Shown: piece by piece, positions 10,696 to 23,471 of the stretch | How the letters are laid out: each line of letters begins with the position of its first letter | Numbering within the stretch: position 1 is the stretch's first letter | Origin: Pelargonium nanum | Taxonomy: Eukaryota > Streptophyta > Magnoliopsida > Geraniales > Geraniaceae | Direction: 5' to 3' | Assembly: GCA_036897485.1 (NCBI GenBank) | Contig: JAYMTF010000227.1 | Coordinates: forward strand, 1-44,086 | Length of the DNA: 44,086 nt | Notes under the pieces: model-generated | The model's database searches: none | What the model was told of the DNA's origin: nothing | The model's input: the letters and a program-made list of their open reading frames with translations, nothing else | Made by a program: the position numbers and the translations under genes

Positions 10696-12800
10696 GAACG
10701 GAAAATAGGAACTCCCAAGTGGCTCGGTTCTTCCGTTCCGCCCATACTTTGTCTTCTATGTACAAAAGAAATCAAGGTAGGAAGAACCAATATTCTCCAA
10801 ATAGCTATGAATATAAATTACATCGTATAGTCAATTGAGCTTAATTGTACGCTTTTTTCCAGCATTTTGAAGTTGCTTGAGTTCTTGTCTTTGTACGAGT
10901 TTTAGCAAAAATCTATCGATTGATTTGGCGGATTCTCAATTCATGTTGTGGCTAACCTAGGAAGCTTTGCATGTTTATATGTCTTTATGTATCATTACAC
11001 TCTCAAGGTATACATGTTTTGCCCTTGATTCTTCATTCTTGTTATTCGGCATAATGCAGTAACGCTACATGTCTTCATTGTCAAGTTGGCAATATATATA
11101 ATATGTTTATAATTTTGTTTCCTGTTCTTTTAATTATGAATATACAGTTCCTTGTGTATTCCTTTGATGGAGATTATCTTAAATCTTTTTTGTATGAACA
11201 TGAAATTTCCTCGGTTCTTTTTGTCAAAAGCACAAGCCAAAATAAACTATCTTATGCTTTGTTAAACAGTTCTTATGGGTTAAATGGTTTGAGTCTCTTT
11301 GAATTTGTTACAATTTTGGAGTTGACACTCATTTTGGGATTTTGAATGTTTTTAGCGTTGGACTGACATTTTTAATTTCATTTATGCTATCGGCTATTAC
11401 ATGTTCATGATTTACACATCAACAAAGACTATCATGTTATCATGCCTAGTCACACTTGCTCGCCACGTCACTTAATCATCATTTTCTAATAAAATAGAAA
11501 AACAGAAAAATCTATCACGACCGACCTCTCCTCTCTGCTCACAGTTCAAACTTTCACAGCTGGGTCATCTTTCGTCGCGGAAGGTCGTCTCATTGGGTGA
11601 GTATGTTGCAGTAGTTAGTAATATTATCTAGTTTTAATTTGAAACTTGCAGTGTTTGGCATTTCAAAATTTCAATGTTATAGTTGCTTTATTTCGAAAAA
11701 TTTGATGCTCCAACTGTTTTTTTTAAGGGATGCTCCAACTGTTAAGTTGCGTCAATTTCAATATTGGTTATTTGTTGTTTTGTTTAAATTTGGAGAACAA
11801 TGCTTGGTGGTGACAATGTGTTGCAGAAGATGAGTTGGAGAAGATGAAGTAATAGGTGGATGTTAGGCGGCAACTAGAGAGATTATCATAACCTAGTTGA
11901 ATTCTATTTTTGGTTTTTGTCTTACATGACAAGATGATATGACACACTGAACGGTCGTGGCAAATTGACGTATCATTCTGTGTTGACGTTGATATCATTA
12001 ACTTGTTTATATGGACTTGTATTAAAAAAATTGTCAGTCAAAAGGTTACAAGAAGCAAAAACCCTAATAGAGAGTTGACTCTAAAATCTCAACTAATACG
12101 GGAGTCAAACCATTTAACACAATTATTATTAACAACTACTCATATAAAATATTATAAATCAGTTAGTTAATAGTTGTGGAACATTTCATTGATTACAGCG
12201 ATTACAACATCTATTTATAACATGTAAATGATACGTCTGACATACAACTAAGAAAAAAAGTGTTAATAGCCATTCTCATAAAATAACTCGAGCCTACCAC
12301 CATAAGTTAGTGGATCAAATTATAAGCCGTTATTCTCACATTCCTAGAAGCCTCTGGCTTGGGATTCAAGAAATGCGGAATTCTTTCATAGTAACCAAAC
12401 ATTTGGTGATTTATAAGAAACTTGCTTTGTAACCATTGTCTATATATAAGAAAAAAACTTGAGTTGATTATTTCTTAAAATACTTTGGTAAGAAGACTTT
12501 TGGCACAGTAACCAAACTTCGGAAAGTTAAGCACTCAACCTAATTATCTTTAACAAGCACGGAGGCGGGTGTGGTGAGGTTTTTGTTTCGTTAGATTAGA
12601 ACCAAACACTACAAGGTTTACCTAAAAGAATTAGAGTTGATCGACACTAAACTGATTGTGAATTTATATTAAATAATTTTAACTAAACATTGAATACTTT
12701 AAAAAATCACATGAATATCAGCAAATTTTTTTTTGTTGTAAACGAGTTTATAATTTGGCGATTAAATTTAAATGAGAGAGGATTGATGCATGTGTCTTTA
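10696..12800. other. 3' region of the RING gene and intergenic DNA
   Basis: About the first 300 bases are probably the 3' untranslated region. Downstream I see no gene. Short open frames at 11103-11345 and 11639-11833 are hydrophobic, AT-driven and match nothing I know. The region around 11455-11530 and 11930-11980 has cacgtcac-like motifs that could be remnants of a transposon, but no clear ends are visible. Confidence 0.5.
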
Positions 12801-13050
12801 GTTACAAACTACAATTGGTTTGATTACAAAATTTTATTGGCCTGCGTTTTGATATGAAAATATAGTAGTTATAAACACCACTGGTATCGTTACAAAAATT
12901 TATCAGCGCGCGTTTTTTTGGTAAACCACTTACAAATTGTACTGATGTGGTTACAAATGTCACATTGGTGCGCGTTTTTACATTTAATATATGTTAGATA
13001 TAAATTTTAATTGGTCTGGTTACAAGATATCATTAAAACGCGTTGCACAT
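12801..13050. repeat. Degenerate tandem array with CGCG cores
   Basis: Units beginning 'ggttaca' or a close variant recur at about 12826, 12892, 12953 and 13022 (spacing 66, 61 and 69). Most contain a GCGT/CGCG motif followed by T-rich sequence (for example 'cagcgcgcgttttttt', 'ggtgcgcgttttta', 'aaaacgcgttgc') and a run like 'aattggtctggtt'. The array ends about 380 bp upstream of the NUP155 start codon. Confidence 0.7.
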
Positions 13051-13196
13051 GTATCACACATGCGGTAATGACATATGAAACAAACATTTCCCTAAATTTA
13101 AATTCCCAAAATGTTAATTAACCGAAAAAACTGTTTACTAGCGGCTGTTGTAGTCGGTTTATAAACATTTACCCGCCACCCGTTAAACCCATCCCC

Positions 13197-13340
13197 AAAC
13201 CCTATTCCATCCGGATCTCCGTCTCACTCACTCTCACTACTCGCGAAAACGCTTCCCCATTCGAATTTCGCTCCCTACCGTTTGGTTCCCGAGAAAGTGC
13301 GCGAAAACGAGCCCCAATGTTTCTTTTCTTCGTTTCCTGA
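13197..13340 (+). promoter_or_regulatory. NUP155 proximal promoter/leader: telo-box, E2F-like site, uORF
   Basis: A telo-box AAACCCTA lies at 13197-13204 and a canonical E2F-type site (gcgcgaaa, reverse of TTTCGCGC) at 13299-13306, both common upstream of plant growth and cell-cycle genes. A short upstream ORF (MFLFFVS) occupies 13317-13340, and a second (MCGARNPIWTLNSRS) occupies 13344-13391; both end before the main ATG at 13427. Whether they are transcribed depends on the unknown transcription start. Confidence 0.5.
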
Positions 13341-13426
13341 GGAATGTGCGGTGCAAGAAACCCGATTTGGACTCTCAATTCACGCTCCTAAACAGCCTCT
13401 GCTTCAATCCTAGGGTTCCGATCAAG

Positions 13427-16400
13427 ATGTCGCGTGAAGATGAGATTCTGATGCGCGATGTCACCAATGCCGGCATTGTGGTGAGTGATCGAATTGGTCG
13501 AGAAGTTGCATCGCAGCTGGACCTTGAAGAAGCTCTGGAAGCTTCAAGATACGTCAGCCATCCGTATTCCACTCACCCTCGTGAGGTAACTTTCGAATAT
13601 ATATTTGACGAGTAAAGAACATTAGGTTTCATGAAATTATGAATGGCTGTGGTTTGGTAGGTTCAATTCTGCATATTTGTGTAATTGGAGGGGAATATAA
13701 TTAGGTTAATTGTGTGGACTGAAATAATTAGGGGAACTAAAGAACATTTGCAAAATGACTATCTCATGCGTGCTTATAAGTAGGGAGTATTAGCTAGAAG
13801 TTTTTTTTTTGGTGGCTGAAAGAAAGTTTAGTTGTCTTAGGAGTAGATGGCAAGCTCATAGTTTGTGTATGATCTGCTATTCCATTGAGTTTGCCTGCAG
13901 GATTGTGTTTCTTTTGTTTGTTTGAATTAGTGGATCACTGCTTAACTTTACATTATCAGAAGTCCTTGGTGATAAAGATTGATGGACATGGTATATTAGT
14001 TTCCATGCCTCAACATGAAATACTTCCAGCTCCGGGAGTATTGTTAATATGGAGAAAATAATCTTTCCTATAAGTAAGCTAATTAATGAAGTTATCATTA
14101 TTTGTCTAACCTTTAATTTCATGAATCTTATGAAGAGCTATTGAGCCTTGTAGGAAGGGAAACTCGGGAACTATCAATACTTGGGTTAATCAGAAAAAAA
14201 AACACTTGCTTTTATATCAATATAATAGTTATGCAGGGCATTATAATAATAATCCCAAATGCTTGATACGAACCCAATTGCCGGCGTTGTATAAAAATGG
14301 TAACTTGACAATTAACAGAGAAATAAAATAGAAATATAGGATAATATTGCTCTAAGAAGAAGGAGCAAGAAAAATTGCAGAGCTAGCAATTCAGGAGGAA
14401 GGAGAGATTAGAGAGAGAGAGAGACAGAGATGAGAGAGTAATTTCATTTCTTTGATTTGATAATCATTGTCTTTCCTCCCAGTACACATGCTCTGATATA
14501 TAGAGCAAACCAACAAAATAAACATGGAACAAATAATAATGGGCTGGACTAGCACTAACTTGGGCTGGATCACTATAAACACTAAATAGGGCCCAAATAA
14601 AACATAAAAGAAAGCCCAATACATTTTGGCTCGTATCATTGCTTTAATGTCGCCGTGGTATTACAACCTTTGTTGAAAAGGAAGTGGATTTCTTAAAGAG
14701 AAACTATGTTTTTAGTTATTATGTTCTACTTTCTTTTCCCATCTACCTTTTTGTAGTAGAGTAGTATTGAAACTGATATCATATTCTCTCTCTGGCATGA
14801 TCCTCGACACTACAATTTCATACTACATGTGCTCCAATTCAGGACAAGTTTAATCTCATAATGTGATATTTGGGTCACAATTTGATAGGGTTATTTTTGG
14901 ATGGTATCAATTATAATAGTCTGCTAGATGCCTAGGGTGGATGGACTTGGATTTATTTTCCTTCTCTATATAACAGTGGCTAATTCCATTGCAGTGGCCT
15001 CCATTTGTTGAAGTGGTGGATACTTGGGAATTGCCTCCTGTACTAATCGAAAGGTACAATGCAGCTAGTGGGGAAGGAACGGCTTTATGTGGAATATTTC
15101 CAGAAATACACCGGGCATGGGCATCAGTTGATAATTCCTTGTTTCTTTGGCGTTTTGACAAATGGTGAGTAGTATTTGTTTCTTTAGAGACACCTGGTAT
15201 ACGAACTATTAGCTTTAAGTGTTTGTGAAATGGGTAACAACTGCCTCCAAACTGAACTACGCTAAAAGTTGATGCATTCACTTTTGGAATGAAGACTTTT
15301 GAGAGAATTTTGTGTAAATTGATCCCAATCAAGGGATTGTATGAGTTCTCTAAGTCACACCTTACACTCTTGAGCTAAACTTGATAAAGAATAAGAATGT
15401 ATTATAGATTGTTAAATTTGGATGCCTATATAAACTCTTTGGTGCTCTATTGTGACGGTATTCTTCTAAATAATTGGGCATTGCAGCTTCATATGTAAGA
15501 GGTATGATATTAGAAAGAAAGAAAGGAAAAAAAAAACAATTCTACATAATTGTCAGTGAGAATTTTTTTACTTGGCTTTGTATGGAAGGAATTCTTTGTC
15601 TTTACTTCTTGTGCACCTTGTGACCAATTTTTTGGGCAAGTAATCAATGTTTAATTGAGTTTGAGCTAGCTACTTTTTTTCTTCTTCTTCTGAATTTGGG
15701 CATGTAATAAAAATTGGTATATTGTCATGTTAATATTAATATACCTGTAAATTTTTGAATGCTTATACCGGATTTCCCTATTTACATGGTTTCCAACAAT
15801 CTCTCTTATTAGGGATGGTCAATGTCCTGAGTACAGTGGAGAAGAACAAGCAATATGTGCCGTAGGCCTTGCCAAATCCAAGCCTGGCATATTTATTGAA
15901 GCTATACAATATCTTTTAATTTTAGCAACCCCTGTCGAGGTACTAAAAATTTCTTAGTTTTTCTAGTGTACTGTGTATTTGTGTTTTGATATGTATTTTG
16001 TTAGAATTACATTTTTTAACATTCCCAGTTGCAAGTTAGTGCATTCTGCTTACTAAAATGTATTTAATGTTGCAGTAATATCAATAATTCTTGGCCATTA
16101 TTGATATTTATTATCCTTCAATATATTTTCTAGGGGTTAAAAAATGAAAAATCATGCTTCTGAATTGGTTCCCTACTGAGCTGGAGCAGGGAAAATTTGT
16201 TGTTAATTTATCTAGAAACAAACAAACAAACAAAAATAATGAGGCCTTGAACTAATTTAATTTGTAAACCAGTTAGATTGGTAAACTGTTTTTATGGCCA
16301 ATTTTACATGATATGTTTTTTAATATCAACTTAGCAAGCATGACACATGATTTGCTCTAGCTTCAGGGGGAGGGTTGAAGATGAAGAAAGACTCAAAATG

Positions 16401-19400
16401 ATAGCTATATATATCTTCTTGATTGTCTTTTGTTGTCAAGATTCTATGTATTGAATTATTTATGTTCTGTACTTTTCAGTTCATAAAAATACAACAATAA
16501 ATTAAGAACTTCTCAAGAACTGTACAACATAGGCTCAGCAGTGTCCTATACAATAAACACCAATGATGATAAGATAAATACTTTTTTTATTTTCTCTCTA
16601 AATTTATTGACTTGTGTTTTCTTTCGAATGTATATTGACGTTCATTATCTATGGTGCCTGATTAAGGCTGGTGATCTTTATTGGTTTCTTATCCTCCCGT
16701 GTCTTTTATGCCAGTTAATTCTTGTAGGAGTATGTTGCTCTGGAGGGGGTGATGGTACTGATCCTTATGCAGATGTTTCATTACAGCCTTTGCCGGAGTA
16801 TGTAGTACCGTCTGACGGAATCACCATGACTTGTGTTACTTGTACTGATAAAGGCCGTATTTTCCTGGCTGGTCGTGATGGCCACATTTATGAGATGCAT
16901 TACACGACTGGTTCAGGTTGGCATAAGCGTTGTCGTAAAGTTTGCCTCACTGCTGGTCTAGGAAGTGTCATTTCAAGGTATGTTGCCTGATGCAATGGTT
17001 TGCGCTCACATATGGTTATAGAAGATTTCGTATGTCTAATATTGATTATTTATGCTTATATAAACATATATATTCAGGAATTGAATGTTTATCTCATATT
17101 AATGTTGGAATCATTAGTTAAAAGTGATATAAGATATTTTAGCTTAAATCTTGTCTCGATTTTCAAGTGACAGTTTGTTTCTGGACTGGTCATTACTTAA
17201 ATGTTTGAGATTATTTTTGTGTATGCTTTTTATTGACCTGATAAGGACCTTGTTGGCTTTCAGGTGGGTTGTACCAAATGTATTTAAGTTTGGGGCTGTT
17301 GACCCCATAATAGAAATGGTTTTTGATTATGAGAGACAAATTTTATATGCACGAACTGAAGAGATGAAACTTCAGGTTTATGTTCTGGGGCCAAATGGAG
17401 ATGGACCACTGAAGAAATTGGTAGAAGAACGCAATTTGATTAATCAGAAGGATGGACATCATGGAGGCAGACAATCAACCGGGCCTCGAGCCCCTAATCG
17501 ATCAACTAAGCCATCAATAGTTTGCATTTCGCCTATATCCATGATGGAATCGAAGTGGCTACACCTTGTTGTTGTTCTATCAGATGGCAGAAGGATGTAT
17601 CTTTCCACTTCTCCATCTAGTGGAAACAATAGTGGTTTGGGTGGATTTGGCGGTAATAGCCATAAGCCAAGCTGTTTAAAAGTTGTGACTACTAGGACTT
17701 CACCTCCTATCGGGGTCAGTGGCGGACTACCCTTTGGCGCTTTATCTCTTGCTGCTAGACCTCAGAATGATGATCTAACAATGAAGGTTGAAACAGCATA
17801 TTACTCTGCAGGGACTTTTGTCCTTTCTGACTCATCTCCACCTACCATGTCATCTCTTCTCATAGTGAATAGGGATCCGAGTACCCAATCATCTCTCTCT
17901 GGTGCTTTTGGTACAGGAGCTAGGAACTCTAGGGCATTACGTGAATCTGTGTCTTCCCTACCAGTTGAGGGCAGAATGCTTTTTGTGGCTGATGTTCTGC
18001 CCTTGCCTGGGACTGCATCTACTGTTCAAGCACTGTATTCAGAACTTGAGTTTTGTGGGTTTGAAAGCTCCGGGGAGTCTTATGAGAAAGCGTCTCGAAA
18101 ACTTTGGTCTAGGGGTGATCTTTCTACCCAACATGTATTACCACGCAGGAGAATAGTTGTTTTCAGTACTATGGGCATGATGGAAGTAGTTGTCAACAGA
18201 CCTGTCGACATTCTTAGGAGACTGTTTGAATCCAACTCAGCTAGATCAATCTTAGAGGATTTTTTCAGTCGTTTTGGAGCTGGTGAGGCAGCTGCAATGT
18301 GTTTAATGCTAGCTGCAAGGATTGTCCACTCTGAAACGGTAATTACGAGTATTGTTTCTGAAAAAGCAGCTGAAGCTTTTGAGGACCCACGAATTGTTGG
18401 CATGCCACAACTTGAAGGTAGTAGTGCATTGTCAAACCCTAGAACAACAACTGGAGGATTCAGCATGGGGCAGGTTGTTCAGGAAGCTGAACCTTTATTT
18501 TCTGGTGCACATGAAGGGTTGTGCTTGTGTTCATCAAGGTTGCTGTTTCCTCTGTGGGAACTCCCTGTCATGGTCACAAAAGGTGGTTTAAGGTCTACTG
18601 ATGCTTTATCTGAGAGTGGGGTGATTGTATGCAGACTATCTGTTGGTGCTATGCAAATTCTTGAAAATAAGGTTCGTTCTTTGGAGAAGTTTCTTAGATC
18701 TAGGAAGAACCAGAGGAGAGGACTTTATGGTTGTGTGGCTGGTTTAGGTGACTCGACTGGTTCTATTCTATTAGGAACTGGTTCAGAATTAGCTGCTGGT
18801 GACAGGAGTATGGTAAGAAACTTATTTGGTGCATACTCACGCAACATTGAGTCTAATGGTGGTGGGGTATCTAATAAAAGGCGGAGATTGCCATATAGTC
18901 CTGCAGAATTGACTGCCATGGAGGTAGATTGAAATAGCTAGAATGTATACATGTTTTGATATTTATACATTATTGTTGGTCATTGTTTTATTCTGTTGCT
19001 CTATAGGTAAGGGCTATGGAATGCATCAGGCAGTTGCTCCTTAGATCTGGTGAAGCTCTGTTTTTGCTGCAACTACTTGCTCAGCATCATGTCACACGCT
19101 TGGTTCAGGGTTTTGATGCTACTCTCAGGCAGGCTTTACTTCAGTTGACATTCCATCAGTTAGTTTGTTGTGAGGAGGGTGACCACCTTGCTACAAGGCT
19201 AATATCTGCTCTGATGGAGGTAATGCTAGTTGCCTAGTTGAGGTCCAGCTCATTAAGGAACCCCATATAGAGCTTTCAATATTAGTGAATGGAATTACTC
19301 TTTCCCCATACATGTTTATTTGATTGTTCTGGTGATTTCTGGCATGTCTATGCTTCATACTAATCATTTTCCATTATTGGTGTCATGTATTGATCCAGTA

Positions 19401-22400
19401 TTATACCGGTCCCGATGGTAGGGGTACAGTTGATGATATAAGTGGGAGATTACGAGAAGGTTGTCCAAGTTATTACAAGGAGTCTGATCACAAGTTTTTC
19501 TTAGCTGTGGAATGTCTTGAGAGGGCTGCTTCAACATCAACTATTGAGGAGAAGGAGAACCTTGCAAGAGAGGCCTTTAATGCCTTAAGTAGGGTTCCAG
19601 AATCTGCTGATTTACGAACTGTTTGCAAGAGGTTTGAGGACTTAAGGTCAGTTTATTGTCAAGATGAACCCTAAAGTCAGTATTTTTTTTTTTGTTACTT
19701 GTATGTAATAAACACATCATATCTTATAGCTGATACGAAAGGAATTGCAGATTTTATGATGCTGTGGTCCGCTTACCTCTACAAAAGGCACAGATTCTTG
19801 ATCCTGCGGGTGATGCATTCAGTGATCAAATTGACGCAGCAGTACGGGAACATGCACTTGCTCAGCGAGAGCAATGCTATGAAATTATTATCAGTGCTTT
19901 GCGTTCTTTGAAAGGCGAGGCTTCACGTAGGGAATTCGGATCTCCTAGACTTGCTGCTACACTGTCTGTCCTTGATCAGACCTCTCGAAAGAAATATATA
20001 TGTCAGATTGTTCAGCTTGGCGTCCAATCACCGGACAAATTATTTCATGAGTATCTATACCGCTCAATGATTGAGTTGGGTCTTGAGAATGAATTGTTGG
20101 AGTATGGAGGACCCGATCTAGTGCCTTTTTTGCAGACTGCTGGTCGTGAACCTATTCAAGAGGTTATTTTTTATTCTCCTCCTTTTCTGGTTGTAATCAA
20201 AACATAGTAAATATTATGTACACTCTCAAACACTATGAGTTTATTGAGCATATTCTTTTCATTTTTTCTAAATTTATTGTTGATTTTGATTAAATTTTAA
20301 ATTATCTCATGTTTTTTGTTTCTGTCCCATAGGTTCGAGCTGTTTCTGCAGTAACATCATTGACTTCTCCAATGGGTCAATCAGGAGCACCTATTCTACA
20401 TGATCAAGCCAAATACTTTGATCTTTTGGCACGCTATTATGTGTTGAAGCGACAACATATACTTGCAGCTCATGTATTGCTTAGACTCGCTGAGAGACGC
20501 TCAACTGATACTGGAGTTAATCCAACTCTAGAAGAAAGGTAAACTATTCTCACACTCAATCACTTTTAATAATTTCTGCATGTTTTAGTGCTTCTGTTTC
20601 TACTAGCTTCAGGCAAGGTGAAGTTGGCATCAAACAGATTTCAACTGATCTTTGGTTTGTGTTTATCTCAAGTGAGAAAATGCCTCAGCGTAACCTTCTG
20701 AAACAAATATTATCCTGTAGTTCGCAGTTTCTCAAGTTCCAATTCTTTTCTTTTCTTGTTTCTTTCATAGCTACCTCACTCACACCAATAATTCAGTGCA
20801 TGATTATTGCTGACTTAAGTATATTCCATCTCTTGAATCTAATCTTATCATACATGCTCTCACTCAGACATGCAATCACATGTCATCTTTCTCCACCTTG
20901 ACATAGGTTATTCCTCATTTCCTCAGCCCACTTCTTAATTTCTTTTTTGATCTAAACTAAGCAACTTGAAGTCACCTCTTCTGTTTGCAAGTTCTGAATT
21001 TCCCTGGAATTATTTGCTTTTTGTCAATGTCAGGCAACAAAACCTAAGTAATGCAGTTCTACAGGCAAAGAATGGTAGTAACAGTGATGGTCAGGTAGGT
21101 TCTACACGAGGCACATTTGACAATGGATTGCTAGATTTGCTAGAAGGAAAGCTGAATGTCCTCAAATTTCAAATAAACATAAAGGAAGAACTGGAGGCTA
21201 TAGCTTCCAGGTTAGAAGCTCCACCTAGCACATCTGATTCAGTTCCTGACGATGGGTTCACTGCTGACGCGGATTTTGCAAATGTTACAAGGGAGAAGGC
21301 CAAGGAGCTGTCCTTAGATTTAAAGAGTATAACTCAACTGTATAATGAATATGCAGTTCCATTTGAGCTTTGGGAGGTATGCTTCTTGTGCTATTGTGCT
21401 TCTTCAGTCAATCAATGTGTTATCTTTCACTTTATTTGATCTTTAGAATATGGAAATCTCTTAATATTCTTCACTTTTTTTTTTAAGTATATTATATTCT
21501 ATTATTCTTCATTTAAATATATGGCATGCAATAAATCATGAGATTTGATGAGTAAATATGGGATTTGATAGAGCAAATTATAAGATTGACATATTTAATA
21601 TATAGAGTGATTCTTGTAGTTTGTTTCTTACCATGTGCATCTTCTACACCCATTATAAATGTGTTCATTGTTCTAAACACATCAAGCTAATGAAAATGTT
21701 TTTAGTCCTTTGGGCATATAGAGTGTGTATGTAGGTCTTATGGCCTAACTACATTATTTTCTCACTCCTTTCATCTCTCCCCCCATATCATTTGTCTTCT
21801 TGTTCCTGACTCTTGGACTTGATCTCGCTATTCTCCTCAAATACCACACAACAAATGGCTACTTTATTCTAGACTCATGGTTTTGCGTCTTATTTATTCT
21901 CTAGTAATGCTGAATGTTGGACTAAACACATACTACATGATATATATGTACTGTCTCTGTTGAGCTGTGGTGTCATAAATATACCATTATCCAAAACCTG
22001 TACTAGTTTGTAATGATGGAAATGTAACTTGTGATGAGCATAATTAGTTTAATACATTATAAATGTGTTTTTGGTTCTTCATTTCATAACGAAATCCCAT
22101 GTTTGTGCTTTCTGTTTTAGTTATGTTTGGAAATGCTGTATTTTGCAAACTATTCGGGTGACACTGATAGCAGCTTCCTAAGAGAAACCTGGACTAGACT
22201 TGTCGATCAGGCCCTTTCAAAGGGTGGCATTGCTGAAGCCTGTTCGGTGTTGAAGAGAGTTGGTTCCCGCATTTATCCTGGAGATGGAGCAGTCTTACCA
22301 TTAGAAACTTTATGTCTTCATCTTGAAAAGGCGGCACTGGTACATATACACACAACGTCATTTAAGCATCTTTTCACTGCAATTTTTCTGTAGTTGATGA

Positions 22401-23471
22401 AGTTTTTTCTTTTCTTTACTAGAGCACAATGCCTGAGTTGTGTAGACAATCGATATACTAACTGAAATAGAAATAAATATTTCCAACAAGCGTTATTTTG
22501 GTTTTATCTAATGAGCGTCGCTTCATTTATTTATTGTAGGAGAGACTTAATTCAGGGATTGAAGTTGTTGGAGATGAAGATATTGCGAGGGCTCTTCTTG
22601 CTGCTTGCAAGGGTTCTGCGGAGCCAGTGTTAAATACATACGATCAACTATTATCAAATGGTGCTGTTTTATCATCACCTAATCTTAGATTACGACTTCT
22701 GCGATCCGTGTTAGTGGTACTTCGTGAATGGGCAATGTCTATGTTTGCTCAGAGAATAGGCACAAGTGCTACTGGAGCATCTTTGATTTTAGGTGGAACT
22801 TTCTCACCGGAGCAAACAGCAGTCATTAACCATGGGGTTCGTGATAAGATCACAAGTGCTGCAAACAGGTCAACTTCCATTTTTCTCCTTTTGTTTGCAT
22901 TTGAAGTAAACAGTAGAATAAAATTCTCAATAAATTATGATCAACTTAGGTAGTGTTTGGATTAAATTTTTCGGAATGGAAATGGGAAATAGATTCTCAT
23001 GACCAAAACGTCCTATAATACAAACATGATAAATTGGAATCTCATTCCCATTCCAATTATTGATTCTCATTCCTAAATGAAAGTTCTAATACAAACTCTA
23101 CCCCAATTGATGTCCCAATTGATACAACTGCTCATATTTCAGCAGCCATAAACTTATTGTTGTTTATATGTAATCACGGCATGACTGCATATTGTTGACG
23201 CTAATTTTCCTTTTGGAGGATTCTTTAACGATATTCTTCCATTACTGAAGTAATCACGGTGATCTGTTTTGGGCATATGATATTTTATTCTCGTCTTGTA
23301 TTCGTGAATTATCTTCTACGAGTCTCTGTTCTCATTCAGATTTGGTATAGCAGGTATATGACAGAGGTGCGGAGGGTGTCCCTGCCTCAGAGCCAAACCG
23401 AGGCTGTCTATCGAGGCTTTCAAGAACTCGAAGAGTCCCTAATAAGTCCTTTTTCTCGTGATAGATTTTGA
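13427..23471 (+). CDS. NUP155: Nuclear pore complex protein NUP155
   Basis: Thirteen exons: 13427-13585, 14995-15164, 15813-15939, 16715-16977, 17264-18923, 19007-19219, 19399-19646, 19751-20162, 20333-20538, 21034-21376, 22121-22339, 22540-22868 and 23354-23471. All phases close, giving 1488 residues, close to the Arabidopsis length I recall (about 1460). The N-terminus MSREDEILMRDVTNAG, then LDLEEALEASRYVSHPYSTH, WELPPVLIERYN and SLFLWRFDKWDGQCPEYSGE match plant NUP155. The first half should form the beta-propeller (Nucleoporin N-terminal) and the second half, from about residue 600, the alpha-helical solenoid. NUP155 is an inner-ring scaffold nucleoporin that anchors the pore to the nuclear membrane and supports pore assembly. 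The 1660-bp exon 5 is unusually long. Intron 1 holds a solo LTR and intron 12 a MITE; neither disrupts the frame. There is no in-frame ATG upstream of 13427. Confidence 0.97.
14264..14638. mobile_element. Solo LTR of a retrotransposon in NUP155 intron 1
   Basis: A 375-bp segment begins TGATACGA and ends TCGTATCA, the inverted TG...CA tips of an LTR. The flanks atgct and ttgct are a near-match for a 5-bp target duplication. It contains no internal coding region, so it is read as a solo LTR left by recombination. Composition and length fit an LTR element of unassigned superfamily. One difference in the flanks suggests an insertion that is not recent. Confidence 0.7.
22949..23102. mobile_element. 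MITE copy A in NUP155 intron 12
   Basis: The ends ggtagtgtttggatta and (reverse complement of the right end) ggtagagtttgtatta form an imperfect terminal inverted repeat. The interior has 'gaatctcattcccattcc' and 'attctcatgaccaaaa'. The same interior words recur, in the same orientation, in VAC14 intron 19 and more weakly in DRP1C intron 15. It is a non-coding, non-autonomous DNA element; the superfamily is undecided (hAT- or Harbinger-like ends are possible). Confidence 0.75.

Noticed and set aside
13346-13426. An N-terminal extension of NUP155
   Set aside because: The extra frame opens with GTG, not ATG, and plant NUP155 conservation begins at the ATG at 13427.
16541-16714. A separate gene starting before NUP155 exon 4
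   Set aside because: This is intron read-through; the conserved sequence starts after the AG at 16714.
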